DNA of 42,149 nt from Bacteroides cellulosilyticus DSM 14838. Its GTDB lineage: Bacteria > Bacteroidota > Bacteroidia > Bacteroidales > Bacteroidaceae. A program made the translations under genes and the position numbers. The DNA lies in contig NZ_EQ973491.1 of assembly GCF_000158035.1 (NCBI RefSeq), positions 476,236 through 518,384 on the forward strand, written 5' to 3'. The notes beneath the pieces are model-generated. The model saw only the letters and a program-made list of their open reading frames with translations. It ran no database searches and was not told the origin of the DNA. This document shows positions 27,566-36,583 of this stretch, in pieces (position 1 is the stretch's first letter; every line of letters begins with the position of its first letter).

Positions 27566-28171
27566 ATGAGACAAGGAAAACAAATTCACCAGGGATATAG
27601 CTTCTTTTGGGGAGTATTTCTATTATTAGTGATGTCTGCCGCTATATCTATTCATGCTGAAGCCCCTTCTACAAAGGAGCTTGTACTTTTCAAAGATACT
27701 TTGAAGAATGATACCATTGTGCCGCAGTCTCCGAAGAAAAATGGCACATTCGTTATTAGAGATCGCATTCCTATTCCATCTGATGAGCCTTTATTTATAG
27801 TAAATGGAATGGAACTTCCCTATGAGATTTTTGCAGCATTGAACCCCGCGCATATTGAAAGTCTTGAAGTTTTGAAAGATGCTTCAGCTACTGCCATTTA
27901 TGGCACACGTGGAATAAATGGGGTCATTATTCTGAAGTTGAAAACTCCACAACAGGTAAAGGAGGAAAAAAACATTAAGAAAATAGATGATTTTCTCAAG
28001 CCAAAGGGAGTGAACAGGAGGAATGCGCGTTACTATATTAGCGGTAAAGAAGTTCCGGCCAGTACTGCGTATCAAACGAGTATTGAGCAAATGGAAGTGA
28101 AGACCGGTGCAGACGGAATACTGGAAATTTATATTAAACCAATGATTTTCCTAAGGGGAGAATATGAATAA
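27566..28171 (+). CDS. Small exported protein made of a TonB-receptor plug-like domain
   Basis: 201 residues with a signal peptide ending HAEA near residue 32. The middle (about 72-130) is a TonB-dependent receptor plug-like fold: LFIVNGMEL, then HIESLEVLKDASATAIYGTR and GINGVIILKLK. No barrel follows, and the last 70 residues form a second, weaker copy of the same fold (YYISGKEVPAS, QMEVKTGADGILEIYIK). The protein is far too short for a receptor, and the ends are clean, so it is not a recent truncation. Similar cassettes are found at the end of the M56 sensor two genes upstream. A role as soluble partner in envelope signalling is inference. It has its own consensus promoter. Confidence 0.75.
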   Translation: MRQGKQIHQGYSFFWGVFLLLVMSAAISIHAEAPSTKELVLFKDTLKNDTIVPQSPKKNGTFVIRDRIPIPSDEPLFIVNGMELPYEIFAALNPAHIESLEVLKDASATAIYGTRGINGVIILKLKTPQQVKEEKNIKKIDDFLKPKGVNRRNARYYISGKEVPASTAYQTSIEQMEVKTGADGILEIYIKPMIFLRGEYE

Positions 28172-28230
28172 AAGTGATTGTCAAGAGCGGAATGATTAAA
28201 GATTATGGAATAGGAAATACCTGATAACTA

Positions 28231-29478
28231 ATGTTGAAACAAATATCCTTATTAATCCTGTGTGCGGCAGCAATTGTTTGGTTCGCTACTCCTGTGCAAG
28301 CCTGTACTTCTGCTGTTGTATCGGGTAAAGTAACACCCGACGGTCGCCCCCTGCTTTGGAAAAACCGTGATACGGACTTTATGCAAAACCATATTGATTA
28401 TGTGAAAGGCGAGAAGTATAATTTTATTGCTGTAGTGAATAGCGCCAATGCATATCTGAAAGAGGCATGGATGGGAACTAATTCCTCAGGATTTGCTTTG
28501 ATGAATACACAATCGTATAATCTGGTGGATGTAAAGGGCGATGAAGAGCGGGGGGCAGCCAATGGGCGTGTTATTTATCGTGCACTCGAAGTTTGTGCAA
28601 CGGTAGAGGATTTCTGTCATTTTCTGGATACCATTTCCAAGCCCAGCGATATCGAAGCTAATTTTGGTGTGATTGATGCACAAGGCGGGGCAGCTATGTT
28701 TGAGGTAGATTATCATAAATATGTAATGTATGACGCCAATAACCCGAAGGACGCTCCTTATGGTTATATTGCCCGTACCAACTTTTCTTTTGCTGGTAAG
28801 GTGAACGAGGGTGCCGGTTATGTGCGCTATATGGAAGCAGACCAGGTGCTGATGAAAGCTTCGGCTACGGGCAGTATTACCCCACAGTTTATTTTCAATG
28901 ATTTATCGCGTTCGTTCCGTAACCGTATGCTGGATATTGATTTGCGTAGCGGGGCATATAATCGTCCTCAGGCATCGGGTTGGTTTGTAGATCAGGATTT
29001 CATTCCGCGTAGCAGTACATCGTGTTCGGTAGTGGTACAAGGTGTGAAACCGGGTGAGAAAGCCGAACTGACTACCATGTGGACACTGTTAGGTTATCCT
29101 CCTACCGGTATAGCTGTGCCACTGTGGGTGAAAGATGCCGGTAAACTTCTTCCCGGAATGGTACGTTTCGGCAAAGAATATGAGGCAGCTCTGCTCAGTG
29201 ATTGGTCACTTCGTTTGGCAGACAGAGTTTTCAGCTATAAGCAGGGAATGGGTACCGGACGTTATCTGAATTGGGAAAGATTGTATAGTCCTGAGAAAGG
29301 TGACGGTTATATGACAGCGATTACTGCGGCAGAAGATGAAGTCTTCCGTACGACGAAGCCATTGCTGGAAGAATGGTATAAAAAAGGAAGCCTCGATATC
29401 CAAGCAATACCGAAGCTGTATGATGAACTGGAATCATCCATCAGAATGATCTATCAGAGTTTACTGGAATCAGAATAG
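28231..29478 (+). CDS. Secreted Ntn-hydrolase of the C45/linear-amide hydrolase type
   Basis: 415-residue exported hydrolase that probably cleaves a linear amide bond. A signal peptide ends at VQA (residues 22-24), so Cys25 of CTSAVVSG becomes the first residue after cleavage and can act as the N-terminal nucleophile. Matching family motifs follow: GRPLLWKNRDTD near 39-50, WMGTNSSGFALMNTQSYN, and a later NFGVIDAQGGAAMFEVD. Related enzymes include penicillin acylase-like, bile-salt hydrolase and acid ceramidase-type proteins; I cannot choose the substrate. VQAC could also be read as a weak lipobox, which would block the nucleophile. The gene ends only 3 bp before the stop codon of the convergent miaA. 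Confidence 0.85.
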   Translation: MLKQISLLILCAAAIVWFATPVQACTSAVVSGKVTPDGRPLLWKNRDTDFMQNHIDYVKGEKYNFIAVVNSANAYLKEAWMGTNSSGFALMNTQSYNLVDVKGDEERGAANGRVIYRALEVCATVEDFCHFLDTISKPSDIEANFGVIDAQGGAAMFEVDYHKYVMYDANNPKDAPYGYIARTNFSFAGKVNEGAGYVRYMEADQVLMKASATGSITPQFIFNDLSRSFRNRMLDIDLRSGAYNRPQASGWFVDQDFIPRSSTSCSVVVQGVKPGEKAELTTMWTLLGYPPTGIAVPLWVKDAGKLLPGMVRFGKEYEAALLSDWSLRLADRVFSYKQGMGTGRYLNWERLYSPEKGDGYMTAITAAEDEVFRTTKPLLEEWYKKGSLDIQAIPKLYDELESSIRMIYQSLLESE

Positions 29479-29481
29479 AAC

Positions 29482-30378
29482 TTACATTACCGAATGGAGG
29501 TACGCCAGTATCTCCGTTTCTTGTTCCGGATGGAACCAACGGATTTCTTCATCTCTTTTGAACCATGTCATCTGCTTGCGTGAATAGATGCGGGAGTTCT
29601 GTTGGATTTTCTCTATGGCAAAAGGCAAGGTCCATTCTCCATCGAGATATTTGAACATCTCTTTATAACCTACCGTATTCAATGAATTAAGTGCCCGATA
29701 AGGATATACCTTTCTGGCTTCTTCTTCCAAGCCATCCTCTATCATAATCTCTACCCGTCGGTTAATACGGTCGTAAAGTTCTTCCCGGTCGCGCGTCAAT
29801 CCTATTTTGATGATGCGGAAGGGGCGTTCTTTTTTTTGTTGTGTACGGAATGAGGTGTAGGTCTTCCCTGTCATATAGCATATCTCCAGTGCATGGATTA
29901 CGCGTTTAGGATTCTTCAGGTCTACTATTTTGTAGTATTCGGGATCGAGTAACTTTAGCTCTGCGCACAATCTTTCCAGACCTTCCGTTTCATACTTATG
30001 TAGCATCACTTGGCGTGTTTCAGCATCTACGGTCGGAATATCGTCAATGCCTTTGCAAACGGCATCCACATACATCATAGAGCCACCGGTAAGCAATACT
30101 GTATCCTGTTCGGTAAATAAGGTTTCCAGAAGTTTCAGTACTTCCGCTTCATATTGGGCGGCACTGTAATAATCGGTGAGTTGCAAGGTTCCTACAAGGT
30201 AATGTTTCACGCGTTGCAGTTGCTCGGGGGTAGGGGCTGCTGTCCCTATTTTCAAGTCGGCATAGAGTTGCCGGGAGTCTGCGGAAACGATGCAAGTTTG
30301 GTAATGCTCTGCCAGCCGCAGGCTGAGTTCGGTCTTTCCTACTCCGGTCGGTCCAATAAGCACTATCAGGGTTTTCAT
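29482..30378 (-). CDS. miaA: tRNA dimethylallyltransferase MiaA
   Basis: Adds a dimethylallyl group to N6 of A37 in tRNAs that read codons starting with U, using DMAPP. 298 residues, the normal length. Seen: P-loop GPTGVGKT at 9-16, [16 protein letters not shown] at 33-48 (substrate-binding DSRQ), [10 protein letters not shown] around 98-107, and the conserved [12 protein letters not shown] and [18 protein letters not shown] segments. The C-terminal [15 protein letters not shown] is typical. It is the last gene of the minus-strand housekeeping run and is convergent with the secreted hydrolase, with 3 bp between stop codons. Confidence 0.97.
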   Translation of the reverse strand: MKTLIVLIGPTGVGKTELSLRLAEHYQTCIVSADSRQLYADLKIGTAAPTPEQLQRVKHYLVGTLQLTDYYSAAQYEAEVLKLLETLFTEQDTVLLTGGSMMYVDAVCKGIDDIPTVDAETRQVMLHKYETEGLERLCAELKLLDPEYYKIVDLKNPKRVIHALEICYMTGKTYTSFRTQQKKERPFRIIKIGLTRDREELYDRINRRVEIMIEDGLEEEARKVYPYRALNSLNTVGYKEMFKYLDGEWTLPFAIEKIQQNSRIYSRKQMTWFKRDEEIRWFHPEQETEILAYLHSVM

Positions 30379-30407
30379 AAGGAAATGGTATTTAGAGAAT
30401 CATTTCC

Positions 30408-30489
30408 CATCTGCAGATAACGCGGATAACGCAGATCTCTTCTAGGCTTAAGTCTTTCAAATCTGTGTTATCCGCGTTATCTGCGGATG
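30408..30489. repeat. Large imperfect inverted repeat between miaA and the pRiA4b-like gene
   Basis: Two 29-bp arms (30408-30436 and 30461-30489) are reverse complements at 27 of 29 positions, around a 24-nt loop. Each arm contains the words GATAACGCGGATAAC. The element would form a very stable cruciform or RNA hairpin. It has no T-run, so it is not a standard terminator, and it may instead protect or separate mRNA segments. I cannot say how often it recurs in the genome. Confidence 0.8.
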
Positions 30490-30506
30490 AAAAATTTAAA
30501 ATAATA

Positions 30507-31067
30507 TTAGAACTTTTCTTCCTCGAACGGTGCTGCGCTACCTTCGCCTCCGCCCATATCGAAACCTTCCTGGTCGAATTCTTCCAGATCAAAGTCCTGA
30601 TCTCCATAGAAGTTTTCATCCAGATCAAGCGATCCGCTGTTGGCTGCCATTTCTTCGAAGTCAATTGTCTGTTTCGGAGCATCACCTTCCTTCTTGGTAC
30701 ACTTGGCACCTTTCATTTCTTTTCCGGTAATGATCTCGGAGAGTTCAATGAAGAAACAGCGTTCTGTCATGTAGTCGAACACATAGAGTAACTTCTGCTT
30801 TTCATCTTCTATCAGTTCGCTGATAGTGGTGTCTTTCATTACCCAACTGTCCATCTCCGGATTGTCATCCATCTCTTCCAGTGTAATTTCCTTTTCTTTT
30901 TCCCAATCATCATCACAGATGAAGAAAGAAGTCATCTGGTCGTTAGTATAACCTACTGACTTCACTATAGCCTCATGGAAGTCGTAGAATGTAGCTTCCG
31001 GGTCAATTTGTATTTCTCTTACGAAGTCGTCCACTTCATCGGAGATAAGTGTAAATCTGTATATCAT
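30507..31067 (-). CDS. pRiA4b ORF-3-like protein
   Basis: 186-residue cytoplasmic protein of the plasmid pRiA4b ORF-3-like family (also found as a passenger of IS1096). Seen: YRFTLISDEVDDFVREIQIDP at the start, DFHEAIVKSVGY, then FFICDDDWEKEKEITLEEM and LIEDEKQKLLYVFDYMTERCFFIEL, the expected order. The function of the family is unknown. The last 35 residues are an acidic, Phe/Gly-rich low-complexity tail (DFDLEEFDQEGFDMGGGEG), likely disordered. The gene lies 23 bp after lpxA in the same operon. No transposase is near, so here it is a chromosomal housekeeping-context gene. Confidence 0.85.
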   Translation of the reverse strand: MIYRFTLISDEVDDFVREIQIDPEATFYDFHEAIVKSVGYTNDQMTSFFICDDDWEKEKEITLEEMDDNPEMDSWVMKDTTISELIEDEKQKLLYVFDYMTERCFFIELSEIITGKEMKGAKCTKKEGDAPKQTIDFEEMAANSGSLDLDENFYGDQDFDLEEFDQEGFDMGGGEGSAAPFEEEKF

Positions 31068-31090
31068 ATTCTAATTACTTTATCGTTTTA

Positions 31091-31858
31091 TCATCTAATA
31101 ATACCACGTTCGGAGTCACGGATGAAGCTGACAATGTATTCGATTTCCGGGCTCGTCGGAATTTCTTCTTCTATTTTCTTTAATGCGTCTGAAGTGTTCA
31201 ATCCACTCTGATAAATGATACGGTATGCATTGTGTATATTCTCAATGGTTTCATTGGAGAATCCGCGACGACGCAACCCGATAATGTTGATACCGCTGTA
31301 AGCAATCGGTTCCCGGCCTGCAATGATGTACGGCGGAATATCCTTACTGAAACGGCAACCTCCTTGTATCATTCCGTATCCACCTACACGGCAGAACTGA
31401 TGCATCAATACATTGGCACTGATAATGGAGAAATCGTCTATTACAATTTCACCTGCCATTTTAGTAGAGTTACCAATGATACAGTAATTACCGACAAGGG
31501 CATCATGAGCTACGTGCACACCTTCCATCAACAGGTTGTTGTTACCGATAATGGTTCTGCCTTTGGCAGCTGTACCGCGATTGATGGTAACATTTTCACG
31601 AATGGTATTGTTGTCACCAATTTCAGCGGTACTCTCTTCTCCCTGAAATTTCAGGTCCTGAGGGATGGCACCGATAACAGCTCCCGGAAAAATAGTATTT
31701 CCATTGCCGATACGTGAACCGTACAGAATGTTGGCATTTGCCATAATCTTGTTGTTATCGCCGATTACCACATTCTTGTCGATGAATACAAAAGGAGCAA
31801 TCTCTACGTTTTCCCCGATTTTTGCCTCGGGATGAATATACGCTAAGGGACTTATCAT
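31091..31858 (-). CDS. lpxA: UDP-N-acetylglucosamine acyltransferase LpxA
   Basis: First step of lipid A synthesis: transfer of a 3-hydroxyacyl chain from ACP to the 3-OH of UDP-GlcNAc. 255 residues built mainly of hexapeptide repeats forming a left-handed beta-helix (IHPEAKIGENVEIAPFVFI at the start, VIGNSTKMAGEIVIDDFSII later). The catalytic His lies in GVHVAHDALVGN (about residue 120). A helical C-terminal part (GLRRRGFSNETIENIHNAYRII) is diagnostic for LpxA. It follows lpxC-fabZ after an 84-bp gap that contains an inverted repeat, and precedes the pRiA4b-like gene by 23 bp. Confidence 0.97.
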   Translation of the reverse strand: MISPLAYIHPEAKIGENVEIAPFVFIDKNVVIGDNNKIMANANILYGSRIGNGNTIFPGAVIGAIPQDLKFQGEESTAEIGDNNTIRENVTINRGTAAKGRTIIGNNNLLMEGVHVAHDALVGNYCIIGNSTKMAGEIVIDDFSIISANVLMHQFCRVGGYGMIQGGCRFSKDIPPYIIAGREPIAYSGINIIGLRRRGFSNETIENIHNAYRIIYQSGLNTSDALKKIEEEIPTSPEIEYIVSFIRDSERGIIR

Positions 31859-31861
31859 GCT

Positions 31862-31939
31862 GATTTATGATTTATGATTTATAATTTATGAGATATTCGC
31901 GCTTATTATTAGCCACGAATAAATCTTAAATCATAAATC
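31862..31939. repeat. AT-rich inverted repeat between lpxC-fabZ and lpxA
   Basis: GATTTATGATTT occurs at 31862 and again at 31869, and its exact reverse complement AAATCATAAATC at 31928-31939. The three words can form a weak hairpin in the 84-bp gap. It may be a regulatory or processing site, or a spacer repeat without function. Confidence 0.55.
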
Positions 31940-31942
31940 CTT

Positions 31943-33328
31943 TTACTTGTTCTTAACTATTTGTGCCATAAACTCTGCCTCGCAAACCACTTTCTCGCCT
32001 ACGAACGCATAACCTTTCATCGTGGAAATGCCACGGCGGATAGGTGCAAGCAGTTCTACGCGGAAGATAAGGGTGTCACCCGGCACTACCTTTTGACGGA
32101 ACTTCACACCATCTATCTTCATGAAGTAGGTAGAGTAGCGTTCGGGTTCGTCTACGGAGTTCAATACAAGCAGACCGCCTACCTGTGCCATAGCTTCAAC
32201 CTGCAACACACCCGGCATTACCGGTTCCTGTGGGAAGTGCCCCTGGAAGAAAGGCTCGTTGGCAGTGATATTCTTCACGCCTACAATATAATTGGCACCT
32301 ATTTCAATTACCTTGTCTACCAATTGGAATGGGTAACGGTGTGGCAACAGTTCGCGGATACGGTTTACGTCCATGACGGGTTCGCGGTTACAGTCGTAAG
32401 TCGGAGCCTGTATATCATGCAGGCGGATTTCCTTACGCATCTGGCGGGCGAACTTGTTATTAATGGTATGTCCCGGACGTGTAGCGATGATACGTCCCTT
32501 GATAGGTTTGCCTATCAAAGCCAAGTCACCGATTACGTCGAGCAGTTTATGACGGGCACATTCATTGGCCCATACCAGCGGTTTGTGGTTGATATAACCC
32601 AGTTGCTTGGCATCCATGTGGGGAACTCCCATCACATCGGCCAACTTATCGAAGTCTTCCTGAGACATTTCTCGTTCGTAGATAACGATGGCATTGTCCA
32701 AATCACCGCCTTTGATGAGACCGGCCTGCAACAGTGGTTCGATCTCGCGTACGAATACGAATGTACGGCTGCCGGCTACTTCATCTCGGAATTTCGACAT
32801 ATCCTCCAGCGTTGCAAACTGATTGGGAATGATGGTCGAGTCGTAAGATACCAGTACATTCAGACTGAAGTTCTCGTCGGGCAACACGATAATGGAAGAA
32901 CCGGTCTTTTCATCGCGAAACTCGATTTTTGACTTGATGATATAGAAATCTTTAACGGCATTTTGTTCTTCTGTACCTACGCGCTCTATTTCTTGTGCAT
33001 AATATTGGGCGCTACCGTCCAGAATGGGAAACTCAGGACCGTTGACTTGTATCAGGCAGTTGTCTATGCCTAAGGCGTAAAGGGCTGCCATGCCGTGCTC
33101 TACAGTGCTAACCTTCACACCATTCTTGGAAAGGACGGTGCCGCGAGTGGTTTCAGTCACATTGTCCGCAACCGCATCAATGGTAGGTTGTCCCTCCACG
33201 TCGATGCGCTGGATTTTATATCCGTGGTTGTCCGGAGCAGGATTGAAAGTAACGGTCAGGTCAAGTCCCGTGTGAAGGCCTTTACCACTGAGGGAAAAAC
33301 TGTCTTTCAGAGTCTTTTGTTTCAACAT
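31943..33328 (-). CDS. lpxC/fabZ: Bifunctional LpxC deacetylase / FabZ dehydratase
   Basis: Fusion of two enzymes in 461 residues. The N-terminal part (about 1-300) is LpxC, the zinc-dependent UDP-3-O-acyl-GlcNAc deacetylase and committed step of lipid A synthesis: LKDSFSLSGKGLHTG, zinc His78 in STVEHGMAAL, and ARHKLLDVIGDLAL with further zinc ligands. The C-terminal part (about 315-461) is FabZ, the (3R)-hydroxyacyl-ACP dehydratase: LLPHRYPFQLVD with catalytic His, GHFPQEPVMPGVLQVEAMAQ with catalytic Glu. The joint reading frame is unbroken, and this fusion is normal for Bacteroidetes, linking fatty-acid and lipid A flux. The gene follows lpxD with only 3 bp between stop and start. Confidence 0.97.
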   Translation of the reverse strand: MLKQKTLKDSFSLSGKGLHTGLDLTVTFNPAPDNHGYKIQRIDVEGQPTIDAVADNVTETTRGTVLSKNGVKVSTVEHGMAALYALGIDNCLIQVNGPEFPILDGSAQYYAQEIERVGTEEQNAVKDFYIIKSKIEFRDEKTGSSIIVLPDENFSLNVLVSYDSTIIPNQFATLEDMSKFRDEVAGSRTFVFVREIEPLLQAGLIKGGDLDNAIVIYEREMSQEDFDKLADVMGVPHMDAKQLGYINHKPLVWANECARHKLLDVIGDLALIGKPIKGRIIATRPGHTINNKFARQMRKEIRLHDIQAPTYDCNREPVMDVNRIRELLPHRYPFQLVDKVIEIGANYIVGVKNITANEPFFQGHFPQEPVMPGVLQVEAMAQVGGLLVLNSVDEPERYSTYFMKIDGVKFRQKVVPGDTLIFRVELLAPIRRGISTMKGYAFVGEKVVCEAEFMAQIVKNK

Positions 33329-33331
33329 TTG

Positions 33332-34372
33332 TTACTTATTTATTTGTTGTTTTAATTCATTCAGTTCTTTACGGAGCTGGCGGAGTTCTGTTAGCATATC
33401 CGGTAGGTTCCGTTGGGCAACGGAGGCTTTGAAGTATTGTTTCAGCTCCATGGGAGGAGTACCGATTAATTGGCTGCCATCCTTAATATTGCTGGGAACA
33501 CCAGACTGTGCTCCGAGGTTCACTTTGTTTCCAATATGGATATGTCCTGCAATGCCTACCTGGCCGCCGAACATACACCATTCGCCTACTTTGGTAGATC
33601 CTGCAATACCCACTTGCGCCGCCATAACGGTATTTGCACCGATTTCGTCATTGTGGGCTACTTGTATCAGGTTGTCCAGTTTCACACCTTTGTGTACGAT
33701 GGTTGCCCCCATTGTAGCACGGTCTACACAAGTGTTTGCACCTATCTCTACATTGTCTTCCAGTATTACGATACCGATTTGAGGTATTTTTTCGTAACCT
33801 TCGGGAGTTGGGGCGAAACCAAAACCATCCGCACCGATCACACAACCGGAATGCAGGATGCAATGATTGCCTATCCGGCAGTCATGATAAATGGTTGTAT
33901 TGGCATATAAGATACAATCACTGCCTATTTTAGCACCACTACCGATAGTCGCATGCGGATGTATCATTGTATTGTCTCCTACTTCTGCGTATTCACCAAT
34001 GCAAGCGAAGGGCGCAATGTAAACATCCTTTCCGATTTTAGCAGTTTCTGCAACGAAAGCTAACGGATCAATACCAACACGTTTAGGCTTACTTTGTTCG
34101 TAAAGGTTGAGCAATTTAGCCAAACTTTCGTAGGCATTATCCACCTTAATTAAAGTAGCTTTTATTTCTTGTTCAGGAACGAAGTCTTTGTTTACCAGTA
34201 CAATACTGGCTTTGGTTTCGTAGATATAAGATGTATATTTGGGGTTTGACAGAAACGATATAGCACCGGGGATGCCTTCTTCTATCTTGGCAAAAGTATG
34301 TACAGTTGCATTCTCGTCTCCAACGATTTCTCCTTGGATAAATGTTGCAATTTGTTTAGCAGAGAACTCCAT
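33332..34372 (-). CDS. lpxD: UDP-3-O-(3-hydroxyacyl)glucosamine N-acyltransferase LpxD
   Basis: Third step of lipid A synthesis: N-acylation of UDP-3-O-acyl-glucosamine. I start at ATG 34372, giving [19 protein letters not shown], the usual family opening; an ATG nine codons upstream (34399) is in frame but gives an unusual extension. About 346 residues: an N-terminal uridine-binding domain to about 100, hexapeptide repeats forming a left-handed beta-helix ([17 protein letters not shown]), catalytic His in the [14 protein letters not shown] segment (near residue 246), then a C-terminal helix ([17 protein letters not shown]). First of three lipid A genes in a row. A -7 box inside the end of the upstream gene may start its mRNA. 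Confidence 0.96.
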   Translation of the reverse strand: MEFSAKQIATFIQGEIVGDENATVHTFAKIEEGIPGAISFLSNPKYTSYIYETKASIVLVNKDFVPEQEIKATLIKVDNAYESLAKLLNLYEQSKPKRVGIDPLAFVAETAKIGKDVYIAPFACIGEYAEVGDNTMIHPHATIGSGAKIGSDCILYANTTIYHDCRIGNHCILHSGCVIGADGFGFAPTPEGYEKIPQIGIVILEDNVEIGANTCVDRATMGATIVHKGVKLDNLIQVAHNDEIGANTVMAAQVGIAGSTKVGEWCMFGGQVGIAGHIHIGNKVNLGAQSGVPSNIKDGSQLIGTPPMELKQYFKASVAQRNLPDMLTELRQLRKELNELKQQINK

Positions 34373-34457
34373 TGTCTTATTCTTGTTAGATGGTTTCAAA
34401 TCACAAATAACGGACTTTTTTTTTATATTTCCTTGTCCTTGGGTGAATATTTTATAC

Positions 34458-35684
34458 TTACCTATGCAAACGTTGGTAGCAAAGATAGTATTTTTTTACC
34501 TTCTTGGACAATAGGGAAATATTGAGCATGTCCGATGCTTCAGCAATATTCTTAATACTTCCGTCTTTATAAAGGATATCAATACTATCGTCTGCCGGGT
34601 CGTACATATTCTTCTCGATGCTGGGGGTAGAGACGAAATAACTCGCTTCAGAGAGGGGTATGTCCAGTTGCTGACTGATTTGCAAAGTTAACTCTTTTTT
34701 TCTTTTTTCACATATTGGTTCGGTAGAAATTTCCACTTTGAAGATATTACGGTTGATCATACCGAGACTCAACGTGGACAGAACCTTGTCACTGTGGGTG
34801 CTCCAGACCTTTAATGCGGTCCATATATCATTGTCATCCAGTTGGATAAAGTTCTCCAGGCACTCCGGATTGTTATAGAAAGTTTCCTTGTTGATGTCAT
34901 TGTAAAGGAAAAAACGCAATGCCGGTGAAGCAAATAATTCTACACCTTTACTTGCTAATTCTTTGGCACGGAGCAGGGCACTGATGAGCATTTTCTCGTA
35001 TGCCACGGACGTTTTGTGCAGATATACCTGCCAGTACATCAAGCGGCGGGCAGTGAGGAAGTTCTCAATGGAGTAGATACCTTTGGATTCTACCACGAGA
35101 TGGTCTTCTTTCACATCGAGCATCTTGATGATGCGTGCCGAGCCGATGTTACCTTCCGTTACGCCGGTGTAAAAACTGTCGCGGCGAAGGTAGTCCATGC
35201 GGTCCATGTCGAGTTGTCCGCTGACCAGTTGGTGCAGGAACTTCTTGGGGTATTCGTCCTTGAATATCTGGATGGCAAGTGTGAGTTGCCCGTTCATTTC
35301 TTTGTTGATACGCTCCATCAGCATGAGGGAGATATCCTCGTGAGATACGCCCTGTACGATGGTGTCTTCCAGTACATGAGAGAAGGGACCGTGTCCGATG
35401 TCATGCATCAGAATGGCTGCCTGTACTGCTTCGGCTTCACTATCAAAAATGAAGTTTCCTTTGCTGGCGAGCTGCTGGACAGCTTCGCTCGTCAAATGGA
35501 AAGCCCCCAACGAATGTTGAAAGCGCGTGTGCTGTGCACCGGGATAAACCACAGACGACAAGCCCAGTTGCTTGATGCGGTTTAAACGCTGCAAAAGGGG
35601 ATGCCGCACGATGTCGTACAGCAACCCCTTCGGGATATTGATGAACCCGAACACCGGGTCGTTAATGATCTTTCGTTCGAACAC
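34458..35684 (-). CDS. HD-domain phosphohydrolase (dGTPase-like)
   Basis: 408-residue cytoplasmic metal-dependent phosphohydrolase. The HD motif is complete: His57 in HTRFQHSLG, then [10 protein letters not shown] with His94 and Asp95, and a later [15 protein letters not shown]sp. Flanking segments ([34 protein letters not shown]) place it with the dNTP triphosphohydrolase-like group that is common in Bacteroidetes. A dNTPase role, lowering dNTP pools, is likely but the substrate is unproven. It lies between pyrF (32 bp) and lpxD (85 bp) in the minus-strand run. Confidence 0.9.
   Translation of the reverse strand: MFERKIINDPVFGFINIPKGLLYDIVRHPLLQRLNRIKQLGLSSVVYPGAQHTRFQHSLGAFHLTSEAVQQLASKGNFIFDSEAEAVQAAILMHDIGHGPFSHVLEDTIVQGVSHEDISLMLMERINKEMNGQLTLAIQIFKDEYPKKFLHQLVSGQLDMDRMDYLRRDSFYTGVTEGNIGSARIIKMLDVKEDHLVVESKGIYSIENFLTARRLMYWQVYLHKTSVAYEKMLISALLRAKELASKGVELFASPALRFFLYNDINKETFYNNPECLENFIQLDDNDIWTALKVWSTHSDKVLSTLSLGMINRNIFKVEISTEPICEKRKKELTLQISQQLDIPLSEASYFVSTPSIEKNMYDPADDSIDILYKDGSIKNIAEASDMLNISLLSKKVKKYYLCYQRLHR
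34480..34487 (-). promoter_or_regulatory. -7 box for lpxD inside the end of the HD gene
   Basis: Minus-strand TATCTTTG, an exact -7 match, lies in the last codons of the HD-domain gene and about 108 bp before the lpxD start. It suggests that the lipid A genes have their own promoter inside the run. Confidence 0.4.
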
Positions 35685-35716
35685 GTTGTTAGTGATTAAG
35701 GGTAAGTGATAAGTGA

Positions 35717-36547
35717 TTAGGCGTTAATCACTCCCTTCAACTGTTCCGCCATCTGCTGTTGCACTTCCTTGGCGGCATTGCGTGCAGCTTCTGCAAATTT
35801 TTCAGTCTTATCCACATAGATGATGCCACGGCTGGAGTTTACAATCAGTCCGCAAGTGGAGTTCATGCCATACTTACAAACTTCTTCCAGTGAGCCACCC
35901 TGTGCGCCTACACCCGGCACAAGCAGGAAGTGGTTGGGAACAATCTTGCGGATATCTTCGAAAGCACGGCCTTGTGTGGCACCTACCACATACATCATCT
36001 GTCCGTCGTTGGCCCATTCCTGAGACTTACGCAGTACTTTTTCGAAAAGGCGTTCGCCGTTGGAATCTTCCGTCAACTGGAAGTCGTGGGAACCTTTGTT
36101 GCTTGTCAGTGCCAGGAGGATTACCCACTTGCCTTCATAAGTCAGGAACGGAGTAACACTGTCCTCACCCATGTAAGGGGCTACGGTTACAGAGTCGATG
36201 TCCAGTTCGTCGAAGAATGTGCGGGCATACATGGCAGAGGTATTTCCAATGTCACCACGCTTGGCATCGGCAATGATGAATTGGTCGGGATAGTTTTCCT
36301 TGATATATTTCACAGTCTTTTCAAAAGCAATCCAGCCTTTCACGCCCATACTTTCATAGAAAGCGAGGTTCGGTTTGTAGGCAATGCAAAGGTCAGCCGT
36401 TGCGTCGATGATGGCTTTATTGAAAGCGAAGATCGGATCTTCTTCTTTCAACAAGTGTTCCGGGATTTTCTTGATGTCTGTATCCAGACCTACGCAGAGG
36501 AATGATTTCTTACGCTTGATATTTTCAAAAAGTTGTTGTTTATCCAT
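35717..36547 (-). CDS. pyrF: Orotidine 5'-phosphate decarboxylase PyrF
   Basis: Last step of UMP synthesis: decarboxylation of OMP. 276 residues, the long (type 2) form found in Bacteroidetes and mycobacteria. Seen: [14 protein letters not shown] near the start, [10 protein letters not shown], and the catalytic [10 protein letters not shown] with Asp94, Lys96 and Asp99. The phosphate-binding C-terminal part has [12 protein letters not shown] and NSSRGIIY. The gene sits between the DUF4153 gene (36 bp upstream) and the HD gene (32 bp downstream); the latter gap carries a short repeat also found at 19737-19751. Confidence 0.97.
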   Translation of the reverse strand: MDKQQLFENIKRKKSFLCVGLDTDIKKIPEHLLKEEDPIFAFNKAIIDATADLCIAYKPNLAFYESMGVKGWIAFEKTVKYIKENYPDQFIIADAKRGDIGNTSAMYARTFFDELDIDSVTVAPYMGEDSVTPFLTYEGKWVILLALTSNKGSHDFQLTEDSNGERLFEKVLRKSQEWANDGQMMYVVGATQGRAFEDIRKIVPNHFLLVPGVGAQGGSLEEVCKYGMNSTCGLIVNSSRGIIYVDKTEKFAEAARNAAKEVQQQMAEQLKGVINA

Positions 36548-36583
36548 TACTGAATCTATTTAATCTGTTTATAATTCGTTTGG

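Noticed and set aside
30507..31067. Insertion-sequence passenger
   Set aside because: The family name comes from a plasmid and IS1096, but no transposase or element ends are found here.
31961..32932. 323-codon plus-strand frame opposite lpxC-fabZ
   Set aside because: Antisense shadow of a certain gene; no signal, start site or family.
31943..33328. Sequencing error joining lpxC and fabZ
   Set aside because: The fusion is the normal form in Bacteroidetes and both active sites are intact.
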